The notes under the pieces were generated by a model that had not been told where the DNA came from, did not search any database, and saw only the letters and a program-made list of their open reading frames with translations. DNA of 64,000 nucleotides from Gautieria morchelliformis (Eukaryota > Basidiomycota > Agaricomycetes > Gomphales > Gomphaceae). The translations under genes and the position numbers were made by a program. How positions within the stretch are numbered: position 1 is the first letter of the stretch; each line of letters starts with the position of its first letter. Positions 46,798-59,334 of the stretch are shown in pieces. The stretch lies in assembly GCA_015179125.1 (NCBI GenBank), contig WHVA01000023.1, positions 248,001 to 312,000 on the forward strand, given 5' to 3'.

Positions 46798-48236
46798 GTC
46801 TGGTCATTGTTGCCGCCAATTCTGTAGTCATCTAGTCGGCTCTGCCTGATTTCTCCCTGCTCTAGCCTCTGCCATCCCTGGTCTCTGTTGCCGACTCGTG
46901 GATTCGCGCCACTTCTTTCTCCCCCGGCTGCTTCTCTGCCCTCCATCCTCGCTCGCAGCCGTGGTATGTCATGTCTCCCTTGTGGTTCTTGTTGGTCCCC
47001 GCTATCTGTCCACTCTCCGTTTCGGTGCATCTCTTGCGTTGCTCTCCACCTTCTGTCCTCCGGGGCACTCAGCTTCTTTAAAAGTTCCCCTGCATCTACT
47101 GTGTCCGCCGTGTCACCTTGTTGCTCCCATGTCCACGGGCTCTCATCCAGGAAGTATTTATAGGTATGTTCTGGGTCGCTTCTTTCTGCTGCGGTGCACG
47201 CTTCTCTGAACACGGGGCATGTTCTGTCCCACGAGGCATGCCCATGGGTGTCACAGTTTGCACAGTAATATTTGCCCGGGTCGTTTTCTTCGCAGTCAGC
47301 GGTTCTGTGCTCGTCTCCGCACGTTCCACATGTGTCCTGGCTGGTGCAATCTGCAGCGATGTGGCAGGCGTTATACTTTTGACACTTCAAGCATCGATGC
47401 GGTTCTCTTTTCATCCTCCTCGCCCACGTGTGTTTTCCGGCTACTATTATACCGTCCCTTATGCTCCGATTTGCAGCTTCGGTGGTGGTGAACTTTGCAA
47501 TAACATGAGCGGACCTTTGACCCGGTGATCTCCTATGTATTGGTTTTATCCATCGTGTTGATAGCAGCGAACCTTCAGGTACTCTCGATTCTCTTTCGAT
47601 CTTCCTCATCTCCGCCAGGGCGTCCAGTGAGTGACTTAGGGGTACGTACTCGATTATTACTGATAGCGCTTTGTCTTTTATAGTGGCCGTGCCGCTGAAT
47701 TTGCTTAGAAACGTTCTTTTGTTCATCTGTATCCATTTTGCCACCTGTTCCGTTTCTAGGTCGAATACTATCCCTCCGTTGGCGAGTTTTTTGGCGGCGA
47801 TGAAAGCTACGTTGTCTTGCTCGATGTCTTCCTCTAGGTTGCTGATAGCTTCGTTTGCTTTCGTGACCAACTCTTGTTCCGTTAGGTTTGCTAGGGTGTC
47901 TTGCTCTCCTTGCGGGTCTCTGTCGATCAGTATCTGCCTGGCTTTCGCTTTCGCTTTCGCCAGGTTATTGTGGTGTGAGAGCGGTACGTTACCTCTTACT
48001 GCAGCTGTGTATGTCGCGTTCCCTGCTCCGTTTTCCCGCTCCTGCTCTCTCTGCTTGCATATGCTGCCCAAATGTTCTATTACGTTGCAGGCTCCTTTTG
48101 TATTCGTCTTCGCCATCTCTGCAGCTTCCTTCGCGTCTTCTATTACCTTCTCGATCTTTGTGAGGACCGGTTCCAGTCCTCTTTCTACGTGCCGCTTCAC
48201 CGCCGCTCCTACCGTCCTCGCCGCCTCTTCCATCAT
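46794..48236 (-). CDS. LINE copy C ORF1 (nucleic-acid-binding, zinc knuckles)
   Basis: A 480-codon frame. The N-terminal half is helical (VLTKIEKVIEDAKEAAEMAK). The C-terminal third has three Cys/His knuckles: CLKCQKYNACHIAADC, CGTCGDEHRTADC and CANCDTHGHASWDRTC. Its likely job is to coat the LINE RNA. Upstream, a further frame (48614-48264) ends NTLLSLVHNVSGKT and seems to be the original start of ORF1, cut off by one frame change near 48260; the region after it reads straight into EGVRAVAILMMEEAARTV. The stop TGA lies inside the ORF2 start. Confidence 0.8.
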   Translation of the reverse strand: MMEEAARTVGAAVKRHVERGLEPVLTKIEKVIEDAKEAAEMAKTNTKGACNVIEHLGSICKQREQERENGAGNATYTAAVRGNVPLSHHNNLAKAKAKARQILIDRDPQGEQDTLANLTEQELVTKANEAISNLEEDIEQDNVAFIAAKKLANGGIVFDLETEQVAKWIQMNKRTFLSKFSGTATIKDKALSVIIEYVPLSHSLDALAEMRKIERESRVPEGSLLSTRWIKPIHRRSPGQRSAHVIAKFTTTEAANRSIRDGIIVAGKHTWARRMKREPHRCLKCQKYNACHIAADCTSQDTCGTCGDEHRTADCEENDPGKYYCANCDTHGHASWDRTCPVFREACTAAERSDPEHTYKYFLDESPWTWEQQGDTADTVDAGELLKKLSAPEDRRWRATQEMHRNGEWTDSGDQQEPQGRHDIPRLRARMEGREAAGGERSGANPRVGNRDQGWQRLEQGEIRQSRLDDYRIGGNNDQT

Positions 48237-48696
48237 CAGGATTGCTACGGCTCTGACCCCTTCTCATAGGGTCTTTCCACTGACGTTGTGGACTAATGAC
48301 AGCAGCGTATTGCTCAGCTGTTCTGTTGACAACGGGTCGTCTTTTGCTAGGTAGCCGTATCTTTCGAGGAAGCCCCTAGCTTGTTCCCTGCTGCGCACTG
48401 TCGCGCTCGGGTCTGCTAACAGGTCGGCTCTAGTCTTGTGGATTGCTGAGCGGTGGTTGCCCTTGTGCAACTTTGTGACGTGGCAGGCGGCTGGGGGTCT
48501 ATGTGCGTCGGCATCGTCTTTTTGGTCGCTTCTTTTTGGTAGAAGCTTAGTGGTATCACTGACTGTGGCCAGCAATCCACTATAGTGTGTTATGTTTAGT
48601 GTGTGGGTTGGCAAAACGGCTTTGGTATTGTAGGGATTCTTAAGCGCCCGGACTACGGTGGTGGTCGGAGTGCAAAAGAGTTCCCCTTATACCATT

Positions 48697-49673
48697 GTTG
48701 TCAAGGACAATTATGCTGAATTTGTCCCAGACCTCCCATACCTATCCCCTTTCCTGGTAAGTGGCCCCCTCCCTTTCCTCTGCACTTTCTCCACCAGAGT
48801 TGTTCTTACAATATTCTTTGTGGCTTTCCTCCCAGGTGTGGATGCAATGAGGACGATGGGATGATGATGTTGGTGGTGTGGGTGGCTAAACAAAGTAAAC
48901 AGTGCATCATCGGCAGAGGAGGCAAAACCGCCCCTACCTTTCCCATTAAGATGTTCTTCCTTTTAAACAACTCCATCCTTACATTTCTTAACCTTCTTCC
49001 ATCATGGCATCTAGAAATACAACTCCAGCGACTCGCTCTTCCGCAGGTGCCAAAGTTCCTACAGACCGTCCTCAGATGGTCAGGGAAACATGTGCCACAA
49101 GCAAGACAAAGCATACCATGCATGTAGTTGACCCAGTGGCAACACCCCCGCGAGAAAACCACTGTGGAATCGTGATAATACCCTCTCTACACCAATAGGC
49201 ACAGTTAAGAAACCTGTGGCCATGTGTTCAGAGGCAGAAGCTTACTTACTTCTCCCTCCAAACTCAGTTTGGAGAAATATATATTTACTGCGCTCAACAA
49301 CAGAGGCTAATGGTAGCTTACTGATGCTGCAGTAGTTCTGACCAGTCTGTTTAGCTGGAGTGGAGTATGATGGTGAAGCGCTGGCTAGTGCACACTCCAG
49401 CCTCGTTCAGCTTGATGTGTCTCAAAAACCTTTTGATCTCCCCATAAACGCCAACCAAAGCATTCTGGCTGGCGTCATTGCCAAGCAAATAGATATCGAG
49501 GCTAGAAATAAGACTAGTGAGCATGCCATACTAAATCTGGTGTTTTCTCAATCCACCTATAGTCGAAGTCAATCAAAACTAAGAATACTCCATTTGGCTA
49601 TCATATTCAGAGATTTAGAATGAAAAGGTCTTTGATCTAATGATTGGTGAAGATGGTAGATTAACCCCTGCAG
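48697..49673 (+). other. Unassigned segment between LINE copies C and D
   Basis: About 0.98 kb. Plausible splice signals are present (for example GTAAGT near 48758), and 49004-49198 encodes a Ser/Thr-rich N-terminus-like peptide (MASRNTTPATRSSAGAKVP) of a kind seen in many Agaricomycete hypothetical proteins. No complete gene can be drawn. The right end (EKVFDLMIGEDGRLTPA) was split from the calcineurin-like pseudogene by LINE copy D. Confidence 0.4.
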
Positions 49674-49793
49674 TGAACCTTCACATGATCCCAAACCACC
49701 ACCACAAGCAACTTTCCCACACTCCATCCAGCCCAACATCCAAAATATCCACAGGAAACCTCAGTCAAAGGGGCCTATCAACTTGGAAAACAC

Positions 49794-51430
49794 ATGTTGC
49801 CACCAGCATCCACGGCGAGCACGCAAAAACCCGGTCCCAATGGCAGGAAATCTCAACAAAAAGGCACCGCCCATACAGCCATCCCCGCAAAGTGCAGACA
49901 GTCGGAGCCTGCGCTCAAGCTCCCAGAACACGATCAGAGGCAAAGTCGAAAGCATCAGCAAAACCCCAACACCCACCCCAGAGGAGGCCCATCAATACTT
50001 GCTGTCCAAGAGCTACTCCCCCACCAGCAGCTCATATCGCTCCAGACTCTGGCCACCGCCCTGCTCCATCTAGCAGAAGCCCAAGCCTCAATCCCCAAAA
50101 CCACTGAAGAAGGTATTAGAGCAATACTAATGAATGACCTAGCGGAACGCACCATCATCTCGGAGGTGGCTACAATTGTCAAGGAACGGCTATCCGGCAT
50201 CAACAACATGTTAGCACCAACAGTGCAGAAGATAGAAAAGGCGGCATCAACGATCAGTGGCTCAACGGCCAGCCTCGTGGGAACAGTGGAAGAACTGAGA
50301 CAGGAAAGTGATGGAACAGCACAGAGGATAGTAGGCGCAGTGACAGCGCAGATCCCAGCAACACCGACATGCAGCCCAGCAGAACCCTCTGTCAACATGA
50401 CCAACACCCGATACCCAACGTACGCAGCAGCTCTAGCGGCGTGTGCAACCAGGCCTGTCAGCCTGCAATCCAGCATGCTGGCCAAGTGCGACCTGCGCGC
50501 ATGCCAGATACTCATCGACAAGGCACCAGACGCGCCTGACCTCCAAATCTCACATCTCTCCGAACCTGACATTCTCAACAAGGCAAACCGTGCAATAGAG
50601 GCCGCAACCGGGGACGACCAAACGGAGAGGCCCAAAGCTGTAGGAGTACAGAGGCTACACAATGGGGGGTTCTTTTTAGAATTGTGTACTGAAGACGCAG
50701 CGGAAAGCCTCCAGGGCCAACACTTCGCTGAAAGCTTTCTAGCACACGTCAACACATCTGCCGTGATCAAACCCAACACCTACTCCGTCATCGCCAAATT
50801 TGTATTGACCCCACATCCCAAAATAGCATAGCGGCAGTGGAGCAGGCAAACTCCCTCGAACAGGGCGACATTCTAGCTGCGAGGTGGATCAAGCCGCCGG
50901 AATGCCAGTCAGACCGCCAATCCACAGCCCACCTCATCATACAACTACGAAATTGAATGGCGGCCAACACCCTCATCCATCTCGGGGTCCTAATAGCAAG
51001 CACCAGGACAACGGCTAGGAAGCTCATACAGGAGGCCAAGCGATGTCTCAAATGTCAGAAGTTAGGTATGGTGCACATGGCTGCGCAATGCCCCCACCCC
51101 ACAGATGTATGCGGCACTTGCGGGGATGAGGGTCACCGAACGGGGGCATGTAGCGTAACTGACCCCAACAGGTACAGGTGCATCAATTGCGACAGGGCAG
51201 GCCATGCCACATGGGATCGCGACTGTCCTGCATTCAGAGAGGGCAACAACAGAATGCAGCAAAAGAATCCAGAATCCAATATGCGATTATTTCCATCTAG
51301 CAGGGACCCACAGTCGTGGGAGACGGTTCACTCACCACTAGAACTTGCACCTCCTCCCCCGGCCCCCACAGCTCAACCACGCTTCCGAATGACAACAAAC
51401 GCTGACACATACCGTCCAGAAGGTGATTAA
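49794..51430 (+). pseudogene. LINE copy D ORF1 (zinc-knuckle protein), broken
   Basis: Frame 49794-50831 gives a Gln/Pro-rich start, helices (IVKERLSGINNMLAPTVQKI) and SVIAKFVLTPHP. A frame change separates it from 50957-51430, which carries the knuckles CLKCQKLGMVHMAAQC, CGTCGDEGHRTGAC and CINCDRAGHATWDRDC. The order matches ORF1 of copy C. Confidence 0.8.
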
Positions 51431-51593
51431 TATCGGCCGACACCCCACCACCAGCCCAGGCAACAGCCAATGGCCTGCAGCTATCACGGCCGCTCCATGA
51501 CTTGACGACCAACCAGCAGAGGGGGGCGCTCAGAGGGAATGGGGCGTACACGCCAATTGTCCCTCGGCAATGTGGGAATTACAATGCGTTCAA

Positions 51594-54500
51594 ATGAAAG
51601 GACACCTCAACCCAACCCCTCCACCCATGAGTAATACTGCGCACAGCAATCTCTCGACGTTGAACATCTGGCAGCAAAATCTCAACAAATCCAACATAGC
51701 ACAACAAGATCTAATTAATTCTATAGACCCTGAAAAGTACGACATCATCATCCTGCAGGAGCCGTACTTCGACTTCCTAGGAAACACACGCATCAACCAC
51801 AGGTGGTACTTGCTGACCCCTAGGTCGCACAGGGATGACCCCAAGTCGACTAGGGTTGTCACCTTTGTAAATAGACGGCTCCGCTCCAGCAACTGGCGGC
51901 AAATTGATGTTGACTCACAAGATGTAGTAGCCATGCTAATTTATGCGAACACAGGGCCGATCACGCTCTTCAATATTTATAACGACTGCAACCACTTGCA
52001 CACCCTCCAGAAGATCCACGACACTATTCAAGATGACAGGCGAGGCGAGCAAGTCATTGAAACATCGTACATGCTCTGGATGGGCAATTTCAACAGGCAC
52101 CACCCGCTCTGGGACGAGGAGCGCAACGCTCACCTGTTCACAGCCACCAACCTAGATGCCGCCCAGACGGTATTGGACCTACTAGCACAGTACAACATGC
52201 TTATGGTGTTACCGAAGGACATACCGACTCTCTGCGCATCCAACTCTAAGAACCTCACATGACCAGATAATGTGTTTTGCACCTCAGCCCTGCACGACCT
52301 ATTCACGCAATGCACAGTGTACCCCGACATGCAGCCGCCGTGTGCAGACCATTACCCGATATCCAGCACGGTCGACGTGTCATTGCCAGGGGTGGAAGAG
52401 CCGGCCAGGAGGAACTGGCGGATGGTTGACTGGCCAGAATTCCGAAAGCAACTACGGGAGCGGCTGGAGGCGCTCCCTCCCCCCACAGAAATCAGCACAA
52501 AGGAGGAGTTCGACGAGCAGCTAATGCAACTCACTACTGCCATCAACACCACGGTCGAAGGACTGGTGCCGTACTCAAAGCCTTCACCCTACTCAAAATG
52601 CTGGTGGACAAAAGAGCTCAGTCAGGCTAGAGCCATGATGTGACGGGCAGCAAGGCATGCCAACCTGGTGCGCAACAACCCGCTACACCCCAGCCACCAG
52701 GAGTACCGGGACAAGCGCAACGAATACACTGACCTGATAAGGGCCACCAAGCAGGAATTCTGGGTAGAGTGGCTGGAAAACGCTGATGAAAAGACCACAT
52801 GGACCGCAAGCAGACTGGTCTCGGGCCCATCGACCGATGGAGGCTGCACAAGGATCCCCCCGCCCAAGACAACAACGGACAGTGGCATGGAATCCAAGGT
52901 TACAGACAATGAGGATAAGAGCAAATTGTTATTCAAATCCTTCTTCCCCTCACAGGGTGCACAGCGGCAGCAGAATGACACATTCCAATACCCAGCACCG
53001 GCATTCGAGTTCCAGCTGATAACAGACCAGCAAATCTCACGAGTCATTGGGAAAATGAGTCCATACAAGGCTGCAGGACCGTCAGGCCTCTCCAACTCCA
53101 TGCTGACACACTGCACGGAACTACTCACTCCGTACCCAGGTTGCATCTATCGAGCAACCTTTCGACTCGACACATACCCACAGCAATGGAAGACTACTAC
53201 CATCAGCACACTACGGAAACCAGGAAAGACAGACTACGCTGTGGCCAAAGCATACCGGCTGATCACCTAAATGGAATAACACTCGCAAAGCCCCTATCTG
53301 GGTGCGTCACCAAAACTCTGAACTGCTATGCCGAGACACGACACCTCCTGCCTGACACCAATTTTGGAGGGCGCACAGGCTGCAGTACCACAGACGCAAT
53401 ACATCTAACCGTAGACTTCATCAAAGAGCATTGGCGGAAGGGTAAGGTAGTGTCAGCACTATTCTTGGACGTCAAGGGGGCATTCCCTAGCATTGCCGTG
53501 GACCAGCTCATCCATGATATGCGCCTGAAGGGAGTGCCAACACAATACACCGGCTGGATCAGCAACAGACTCCAGGGATGGCAAATGCGCATACAATTTG
53601 ACAACTTCCTGTCAGAGTTGCTCAACATAGACAACGGGTGTGACCAGGGCAACCCAATATCAGTGGTGCTATACCACTTCTACAATGCAGGACTCATAGA
53701 GGTGGCACACAAAGAACACAATGAGCTGGCGCCAGCGTTCATTGACGATGTCACGTACCTAGTAGCAGGGGCATCTTTCGCCAGCACGCACGCAAAGCTG
53801 GCACATATGATGAGCAGAGCGGGCGGAGCCTATGACTCGTCAAGAACACACAGCTCGCAGTTTGAGCTGGACAAAATGCAAGTCATGGATTTCTCGCGAA
53901 AGCGTGAAAAAGATCCCACATGACCTGGCAGAACAAGACCGATAAGCAGACGACCGCTCGGCGTCAACGGCGCCATCATCTCCCCAACCCCATCTCACAA
54001 ACTTCTGGGGGTGATACTCAACCAAGAATTGCGGTTCAAGGAGCACGTCGCCTATGCAGCCACCAAGGGCACGGACTGGGTAATGCAGTTCCGACGGCTG
54101 TCCAAACCAACCAGGGGCATGTCATACAGGAATATGCGGCAGCTGTACCTCAGCATAGCTATCCCAAAGATGCTATACGCTGCAGACGTATGGTTCATGC
54201 CAATCAGGAAGGATCAGGGGGACAAGAAAGCCAGGGGATCAGTCGGCACCGCGAGCAGGTTGGCAAGAGTCCAAAGGATGGCTTCACTGTACATCATGGG
54301 AGAACTCTGCTCCACTGCAACCGACTTACTCCACGCGCATGCTGACCTTCTCCCCATGAGGCTCAGCCTTGACAAGTACACACACAATGCGATAATATGC
54401 ATGGAAACACTGCCCCCCAGTCACCCACTACATCGACGACTGAAGAGTGCCCGAAGGTACGTGCGCAAACACAGATCGCCCCTACACGAACTCCTTCGCG

Positions 54501-55564
54501 CGCACGGTGTGCAACCCGGAACCATTGAAACCCTTCAGCCAACACGTCATGAGCCTTCATGGCGGCCACCAATGAGAACGGTGATACGACAAAACGAGGA
54601 GGAAGCTGTGACTTACGACGAGGCAAGACCAAATGCAGTGAAGATATACACAGACGGCTCAGGATTCGAAGGTGGGATCGGTGCAGCAGTAGTCATGCTC
54701 ATTAAGGGGGCGCAGCCAAGGTCACTACAATACCACCTAGGTCCCGATACACAGCATACAGTCTACGAAGTGGAGTTAGTAGGCCTAATATTGGTGGTGA
54801 CCATTATACAGGAACTCAACTACCTGGATGGGGTATCAATAGCGATAGACAACCAGGCGGCCATCAAAGCACTCACCAGCTTCCACTGCACCCCAGGTCA
54901 ATACCTAATCGACCACTTCCTCCAGCAGATGGACGACACCGTGACACGACACCAAGGAGTGCCTCTAGAGGTCTACTGGGTCCCAGGACATAAAGGTATC
55001 AAGGGCAACGAGCTGGCGGACAAGCTGGCCAAACGAGCAGCTGAAGGCTGCAGCAGCCAGCAATCGTCACTCCCAGCACTGCTGCAGTCACAACTCCCAG
55101 TCAGCAAATCGGCGCTCAAGACCACCTATGACCAGAAGTTGAAGGAGGACTCACGGCGCTTATTCATCAAATCCCCACATTACGCCAGGTTCCGAGAAAT
55201 CGACCCCAAAGCCCCATCAGCAGATTATCGCAAGATCGCAGCGGAACTGCCCCGACGACAATCCAGCATACTAATCCAGCTACATACCGGCCACGCACAA
55301 CTCCAGCGGCATCTATACCACATGGGCCTGGTTGGCACGCCACTCTGCCCAAGCTGCAATCAGAAGGAGGAATCAGTACGACACTACCTTCTCTCATGCA
55401 TAGCCCACGCAAGACACAGACAACCCGTGATCAATGCCTTAAGACGTGATGCGCTAGACATTTCCAAGTTGCTCTCCAACCCAAAATGCATCGATTACAC
55501 CCTCGATTATGTCAACGCCACCAAAAGATTCCATCCAACCCCCCACCCCCCCAGTGGAACCTGA
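51594..55564 (+). pseudogene. LINE copy D ORF2 (endonuclease-RT-RNase H), broken
   Basis: Endonuclease at about 51.6-52.4 kb (IIILQEPYFDFLGN; LWMGNFNRHHPLWDE, with Asn for the usual Asp). Linker, then RT at about 52.9-53.9 kb (FLDVKGAFPSIAVDQLIHD, catalytic FIDDVTYLVAG). Then one open frame, 54011-55564, with the RT thumb and RNase H (D in IYTDGSGFEGG, E in YEVELVG, D in IDNQAAI, D in GNELADKLAKRA) and a C-terminal zinc motif (CPSCNQKEESVRHYLLSC). Stops or frame changes lie near 52.26, 52.64, 53.27 and 53.92 kb. Loss of the GDFN Asp would itself impair the nuclease. Confidence 0.85.
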
Positions 55565-56091
55565 GACACGAGACTAACCCACACCCTGCAGCAGACCCAT
55601 TTATATCTAACTGAAACTGTCCTTCTCACAGATACACACACAGCTACCTACGCACGCGCTTGGCGCTACACCTGCCCAGGCACACCCCCGTGCCCCTTTC
55701 ACACTAGCCGCATCGCACGCCCCTCGCCCCTCTATCGCAGTGTCACACGCTCACACCCAAGCCACTGGCCTGCACACTCCACGACGCCCCGCCATACCCG
55801 CCACTGCCCCGCCGTCCCGCCGTACCCGCTGCCGCCTCACCGCATCCCACGCTACGCCCGCCCCTCAGCCCCTGTCATCCTTTTCATCACGGTCTCTTTC
55901 GTAGATAGGCATGACACGATATGGTCTCTCTTCCAATGTGTTACGGGATATGCCCACACACCTTGTTCAGCTAATTTATTATATATTACAGCCATTAATT
56001 CTTTAAGGGATGTTAGTCTGTCATGGGACCTCCTCGCCCTAGGGCTCATGTTTCGCATATTCCAAAGTGGACTCTCGATAGATACTTGTTT

Positions 56092-56128
56092 TGTATTATC
56101 CTACATGAGCCAAAGCTCAATGGATACA
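56092..56128 (+). other. 3' UTR hairpin of LINE copy D
   Basis: Inner stem TGAGC/GCTCA (56106-56110 with 56115-56119, loop CAAA). Outer stem TGTAT-TA-TCC with GGATACA (56092-56101 with 56122-56128, a 2-3-nt bulge). It is followed by AAATGGATATA and poly(A). The stem sequences differ from copies A-C but the two-part layout and the tail (AAATTGGATTATA in A) correspond. Confidence 0.7.
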
Positions 56129-56240
56129 AATGGATATAAAAAAAAAAAAAAAAAAAAAACCCCTGCAGGAGAGGAGGTAGCTCAAATGTCCAGTTGAGAT
56201 ATCCATAGCAAGGATTGTAAGCTACTGAAAGACCAACCAT

Positions 56241-57234
<994 letters not shown>

Positions 57235-57335
57235 TAACCTCCCACATATACCTCTGATGGAGGTCTACGTGTACAGTGTGATACCAGTCACAGACATGCT
57301 AGTGTTGTCCCGTCTCATTGTGACATCCATCAAAG

Positions 57336-58149
57336 GTGCCCAAAGTGGTGGGAAGCACTTTGAAGGACCTGGAAGGTATGTGGTTTACATCGCTACATGA
57401 TATACCAGCTAACATGATGTTGGGTTTTGGCGAAGGTCCTATCCCTGCTTTGCAGCCTTCAGTGATCCCACAAGAATTGTCTGAGCCACAAAGCATCATA
57501 CAGCCCATGCTTACAAAGCGGCGGCCGATGTTCCTGTCCTCCAACAATGGTGACAACACACCAACGCCAACACCCAAGAAGCCTCGAACAGGTAGTCCCC
57601 GAGCTGTTTTGAGTCCTTCAATAGAGGTCCTACCAGTCGAGCAACCCCCTGCACTGCATAGGAAGGGTCATGCAAATGTATAGGTGGCTGAGGCAGACAA
57701 GATCCGTCAGTCGGTGGTGAAGCAAGAGTATCCTGAGGATGCCTTCCTCCTAGGGTGGAAGATTTTTATTGGAGTAAGTGCTTCCCTTTCTTGCAGTTAT
57801 TTGCGAAGCTGACTGTGGCCTATTTTGTAGCCTGAGATCATCATGAAGCCTGCGAAGTGCAGGAGATGCCTTCACTATGGCCATACATGTAGTGGTCAAG
57901 CAGGAAAGATGTGTGGGAGGTGCATTCGTGATCGCCAGGGTTGCGTGTCACCCAAGGGTAAGTTGCCTTCTTGTCGAATCTGCCCTTCACCATCTGAACT
58001 CATGTGGAGTGCTGGTCGCTTGCATAGAGTACGAAGCGAATGAGGAGAAGGATGCTCAGGAGGCCAAGGCGAAAGAGTGGAATATGAAGGTGAAGGCTAA
58101 GGGCAAGGTGAAAGACAAAGGGGTGATCCCTGGGTGTCCTCCTAACTGA
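57336..58149 (+). pseudogene. Fragment of a Cys-cluster hypothetical gene
   Basis: 57336-57683 encodes a Pro-rich peptide (PTPTPKKPRTGSPRAVLSP). After a stop and intron-like gaps, 57843-57955 gives CRRCLHYGHTCSGQAGKMC GRC, then RDRQGC: a Cys cluster resembling that of an expanded Agaricomycete family of unknown function. A Lys/Glu-rich tail follows (to 58149). It may be a fragment of the same locus type as 49004-49198. Function unknown. Confidence 0.5.
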
Positions 58150-58259
58150 TGATCATACCGCAAGTGAAGGATGTCCAAGCGAATGTCATTATGATCAGGG
58201 ACATTCATTCGCTGTTTGTATAATAGCATTTAGCCATCTTCTCCAAGTGACCAAGGGTC

Positions 58260-58590
58260 TGGTTTTGCATTCAGGGGGATGATCGCCTGGTCTCTCAACT
58301 AAAGACAAGTGATGTGGGCTGAGGACAAGAGGTCAGTCAACTGTCCCTGTTGGATAGATGTCAACAGTGATGTAGAATCAAGGATGATGGCACGAATGAG
58401 TTGCCCAGTCTTAAACATCGACTGGAAGCTGTGAGGAGTCACCAATGTGAAGGCACCATCCCCCCCTTTAGGGTACATGTTGCCTCAATGGGTCAAAGCA
58501 TCAGGCTTCGTGCTGAGTCACCCTGCCTGGTAGCGGACGATGTAGTTGAATCCTGAGAGGTGTTCAGACCATCGTACTGGGCATTGGGTC
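58260..58590 (-). mobile_element. Gypsy pol scrap (RNase H end)
   Basis: On the minus strand the translation resembles the end of Gypsy RNase H and its connection (CPVRWSEHLSGFNYIVRYQA, KPDALTH, YPKGGDGAF). Both ends are missing and there are several breaks. Old fossil. Confidence 0.65.
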
Positions 58591-58597
58591 AGCTGCT

Positions 58598-58935
58598 TCA
58601 TGGTTGCAAAATACGAGGAAGAGGTTTGAATGCAATTTTAGCTTGAATGCATGCATCACAGACAATCTTATCGCCTGTGGAGCTCAGTTCAATGCCCAAT
58701 ATCATGCCACAATTGAGTAAATGATGTAGGGACTTCTGTGAGATGTGCCCCATTTTTTGATGAATTTCCATGGCTGACATGGCTATATGCACTTGAGCAT
58801 TTGGTGACTGAAGGTCTAGTCAGTATAAGCCATTGACTTTTGGTGCTTGCATCAGTATCTTTCCAGTAGTGTTAGATACTGTGCATTCCTGGCCACCGAA
58901 TCCAATATCGTAGCCAGCATCATCGCACCACCCTA
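58598..58935 (-). mobile_element. Copia pol scrap (GAG-pre-integrase)
   Basis: Minus strand, homologous to about 24.2-23.9 kb of the window's Copia element (SAMEIHQKMGHISQKSL; VCDACIQAKIA). Only this piece is present, without LTRs. It is clearly diverged, so it is older than the 20.7-25.9 kb copy. Confidence 0.8.
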
Positions 58936-59334
58936 AAACCAATCATGACACCCAGGTAGTTCAGGCTCCTTAGTGCTAGGAATAGTCTGACCTCACAATT
59001 CAGGGATCACTAAGCATTCCTGATATCTGTGCTAGTGGTTATCTAGCCAACTCATAACAATCTACTGGATACAGAACACAGCAAAGTTGATGGACATGAT
59101 GGATTAGCTAATCACTAATTAAAATTGGGCATTTCACATGGAATAAACCCCCCTAAGTGTGGGGAAAACCCCTTGGGCATGCTATCAGATGGTTATTACA
59201 CATACAATATTTATAATAGTGCATGTGAGTGGCTAATCAAATGAAATGTTCTCAAAACCACCTGGAAGTCCAACCATTATGGTAGTAGGAGATACCACAT
59301 ATCTGTAGGTCAACAGGTGTTTCCCCTGGGAAAA
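58936..59334. other. No gene recognised
   Basis: About 400 AT-rich bases beyond the 3' end of the NACHT-WD40 gene. The first part downstream of that gene's stop resembles 12100-12125 beyond the other copy; after that the two flanks part. Confidence 0.4.

Larger units (their letters stand above)
42610..48683 (-). mobile_element. LINE copy C, full-length size, Tad1/I-like, broken
   Basis: 6074 bp on the minus strand, poly(A) at the left end (poly(T) 42610-42627), flanked by the 13-bp duplication CCCTTATACCATT (42597-42609 and 48684-48696). It holds a 5' UTR, ORF1 (gag-like with zinc knuckles) and ORF2 (endonuclease, RT, RNase H, zinc tail). ORF1 stop and ORF2 start overlap as ATGA. It belongs to the same family as copies A and B. 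ORF2 has one CGA-to-TGA stop and several frameshifts, so it is not autonomous now. Confidence 0.93.
49674..56159 (+). mobile_element. LINE copy D, full-length size, diverged Tad1/I-like family
   Basis: About 6.48 kb on the plus strand ending in poly(A) (about 56138-56159), flanked by CCCCTGCAG (49665-49673 and 56160-56168), or 11 bp if the two A residues shared with the tail are counted. ORF1 (49794-51430, broken once near 50.83 kb) and ORF2 (51594-55564, broken in a few places) have the same domain order as copies A-C but clearly diverged sequence and a different 3' UTR. It split an older calcineurin-like pseudogene. Confidence 0.93.

Noticed and set aside
47671-48354. Plus-strand 227-codon frame in LINE copy C
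   Set aside because: Antisense of ORF1; hydrophobic-looking because it mirrors a Lys/Glu-rich helical region.
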